Assembly (NCBI RefSeq): GCF_003584645.1
Contig: NZ_AP017928.1
Coordinates: forward strand, 4,088,501-4,152,500
Reading direction: 5' to 3'
From: Methylocaldum marinum
GTDB taxonomy: Bacteria; Pseudomonadota; Gammaproteobacteria; Methylococcales; Methylococcaceae
Length of the DNA: 64,000 nt
The notes under the pieces were generated by a model. The model worked only from the letters and a program-made list of their open reading frames with translations. It was not told the origin of the DNA and searched no databases. Position numbers and translations under genes: made by a program. Shown piece after piece: positions 62,817 to 64,000 of this stretch (its first letter is position 1; every line of letters starts with the position of its first letter).

Positions 62817-62862
62817 CGGGACGGGGTGTATTTTGGCGTCTCTTGAAGATATCGAGCGTGCC

Positions 62863-64000
62863 TCACCAAACGACCTGGCCGCGAAGCAAGAAGCCTTCAG
62901 GTTCGGCCCCGGTGAAACTTCCCCCTTTGACGTTCAGGACGTTTACATAGTTGGCCATGAACTTGAATGTGGGTGTCGGATACCAATTGATGCCCGCCGT
63001 GAAGTTCTCTTCCCTGCCGCCGTCGACATCTGCATCGTTTAGGTCCAGCCGGCTGTAACGGGCGGCGATTTCCCATGCGCCATAGCCACCCTGACCAACG
63101 ATGGAATTGGGTTTTGGATTTTTGAATGTTCCGTTCTTGAAGTCGTATCCCCGCGACTCGCCGGTCAGGATCCAGCTTCCTTGGACATACCAGCCGTCGA
63201 AATCCGGGTCGGATAGGCGCTTGCGATCGACTTCGGTGCGCACGTATTCGCCCTGAAGCGAAAACGGCCCGTAAATGGCAAGTGCTTCCGCTCCGAGACG
63301 GATCATGCTGTCGACATTTTGTAGCGTGCCAGTGTCTATCAAGCGCGTGGTGCCCGGCGTCAATTCCGGCCGCTCGCGAAAGCGGGTTGTGTCGTCGAGC
63401 GAAAGCCAGGACCCGGAAGCACCCAAATGTAGGACGCGACCATTTGTGTGGATGGGCGACAGAGTAAAACGGCCGGAAAATACCGCTGGATCACTCCGCT
63501 CGACCTCTACGCCTCCGATGTCTTCGCCCGAGGCATTCTTACCATAGAAACCGGTCGCCAGCGTCCACAGGTCATGTCCGTGAGTGGCGAATCCGATACC
63601 GAGGCGGCGCGCGTCGGGGGCCATGAACACCCGGGTGGGTAGGGCCCGCTCGATGAACGTGATGTCGTTGGAGCTGCTCATGCTCGATAGGCCGAAATAT
63701 TCTTTGAAATGACCCACCGTGAGCGCGAACGGCCAGACCTGATCGTTGTGATAACTGATGAATGCATCGCGCAGGCCCGCATCGACTCCCCCGCTGCCGG
63801 CGAAGTCGTATTGCAGCTTGAAATGCCAGGCCTTCCAGAGCTGTGCGGCGATATTTATTCGAGCGCGCCGGAGATCGGCTCCGTTGTTGAAGTCGGTGGG
63901 AGTGCCGTTATCCGCCCGGTTATTGTCGTAAATGCCGGCCTGGGCGTGGATCCTTCCGCCGATCTTCCATTTGAAGTTGCCGTCTCGGGATTTGAATTCG
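62863..64000 (-). CDS. Phosphate-selective porin (OprO/OprP family), C-terminal part
   Basis: The frame is open from the right window edge to the stop at 62863, about 379 codons; the signal peptide lies outside the window. It encodes alternating beta-strand sequence of the OprP family: KWKIGGRIHAQAGIYDNN, NGADLRRARINIAAQLWKAWHFKLQYDF, DAFISYHNDQVWPFALTVGHFKEYFGLSSMSSS, FIERALPTRVFMAPDARRLGIGF, and GWYVQGSWILTGE. The last residue is Trp (RGQVVW), not the usual Phe. Anion or phosphate selectivity is by family; a pho box would lie outside the window. Confidence 0.9.
   Translation of the reverse strand, partial: EFKSRDGNFKWKIGGRIHAQAGIYDNNRADNGTPTDFNNGADLRRARINIAAQLWKAWHFKLQYDFAGSGGVDAGLRDAFISYHNDQVWPFALTVGHFKEYFGLSSMSSSNDITFIERALPTRVFMAPDARRLGIGFATHGHDLWTLATGFYGKNASGEDIGGVEVERSDPAVFSGRFTLSPIHTNGRVLHLGASGSWLSLDDTTRFRERPELTPGTTRLIDTGTLQNVDSMIRLGAEALAIYGPFSLQGEYVRTEVDRKRLSDPDFDGWYVQGSWILTGESRGYDFKNGTFKNPKPNSIVGQGGYGAWEIAARYSRLDLNDADVDGGREENFTAGINWYPTPTFKFMANYVNVLNVKGGSFTGAEPEGFLLRGQVVW

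Overview
The window reads as a piece of a gammaproteobacterial chromosome of moderately high GC. Gene content (BioA, RsmE, RlmJ, HemW, FabA/FabB, TtcA, NorR, PilU, a Bat operon, an OprP-type porin, a PEP-CTERM protein) fits an environmental gammaproteobacterium. A Methylococcales-type methanotroph is my guess from the overall mix, not something the sequence proves. I see no rRNA, tRNA, CRISPR array, prophage or intact insertion sequence.

Layout. 1-3.8 kb: an efflux operon (outer-membrane lipoprotein, then the start of a membrane-fusion protein) divergent from norR, with a palindromic sigma-54-like site and a NorR-like operator between them. 3.9-6.6 kb: bioA-rsmE and a Uma2-family protein. 6.6-11 kb: a methyl-cycle block on the minus strand (metK, a second Uma2 protein, an S-adenosylhomocysteine riboswitch, ahcY, metF). 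11-16.5 kb: membrane protein, ppa, rlmJ, a PEP-CTERM protein behind a sigma-54-like promoter, pilU and a small protein. 16.5-28.6 kb: a long minus-strand run of hemW, DUF58, DUF4381, batA, a batB/batC fusion, batD and a giant CheB-CheR-PAS-kinase-receiver hybrid. 28.6-36 kb: gluconokinase, DUF2254, a TPR protein, and an SNF2 helicase/SWIM-protein pair. 36-43 kb: a repeat element with inverted ends, a SurA-like/DsbA-like fusion with its partner, a GDSL hydrolase, a truncated phosphatase, a PaiB-like flavoprotein, a radical SAM enzyme and a Kazal-type lipoprotein. 43.4-49.8 kb: a CzcCBA-type heavy-metal efflux operon ending in DUF3240. 50-54.6 kb: lytic transglycosylase, tag, a PHP phosphoesterase and an ABC exporter. 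54.6-56.6 kb: a Wzz-type polysaccharide co-polymerase fused to a degenerate tyrosine-recombinase domain. 57.5-60.1 kb: fabA-fabB-ttcA. 60.2-64 kb: two tiny genes with their own promoters, cbpM-cbpA, and the 3' part of a phosphate-selective porin.

How the genes work together. MetK makes SAM, methyltransferases turn it into SAH, AhcY removes SAH (and is switched on by SAH through the riboswitch), and MetF supplies methyl-tetrahydrofolate for methionine regeneration. FabA and FabB form the classical anaerobic unsaturated fatty-acid branch. CzcC, CzcB and CzcA form a three-part metal pump. The Bat proteins probably act together at the inner membrane. The ABC exporter and the PCP-recombinase fusion form a two-gene surface-polysaccharide-type unit with no glycosyltransferases beside it.

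The most unusual items are the PCP protein with an apparently catalytically dead integrase-fold tail, the protein carrying two SurA-N-like segments and a CAPC thioredoxin domain, the NorR/sigma-54 signals pointing at an efflux operon, and a MITE-like repeat family whose end supplies the stop codon of a gene.
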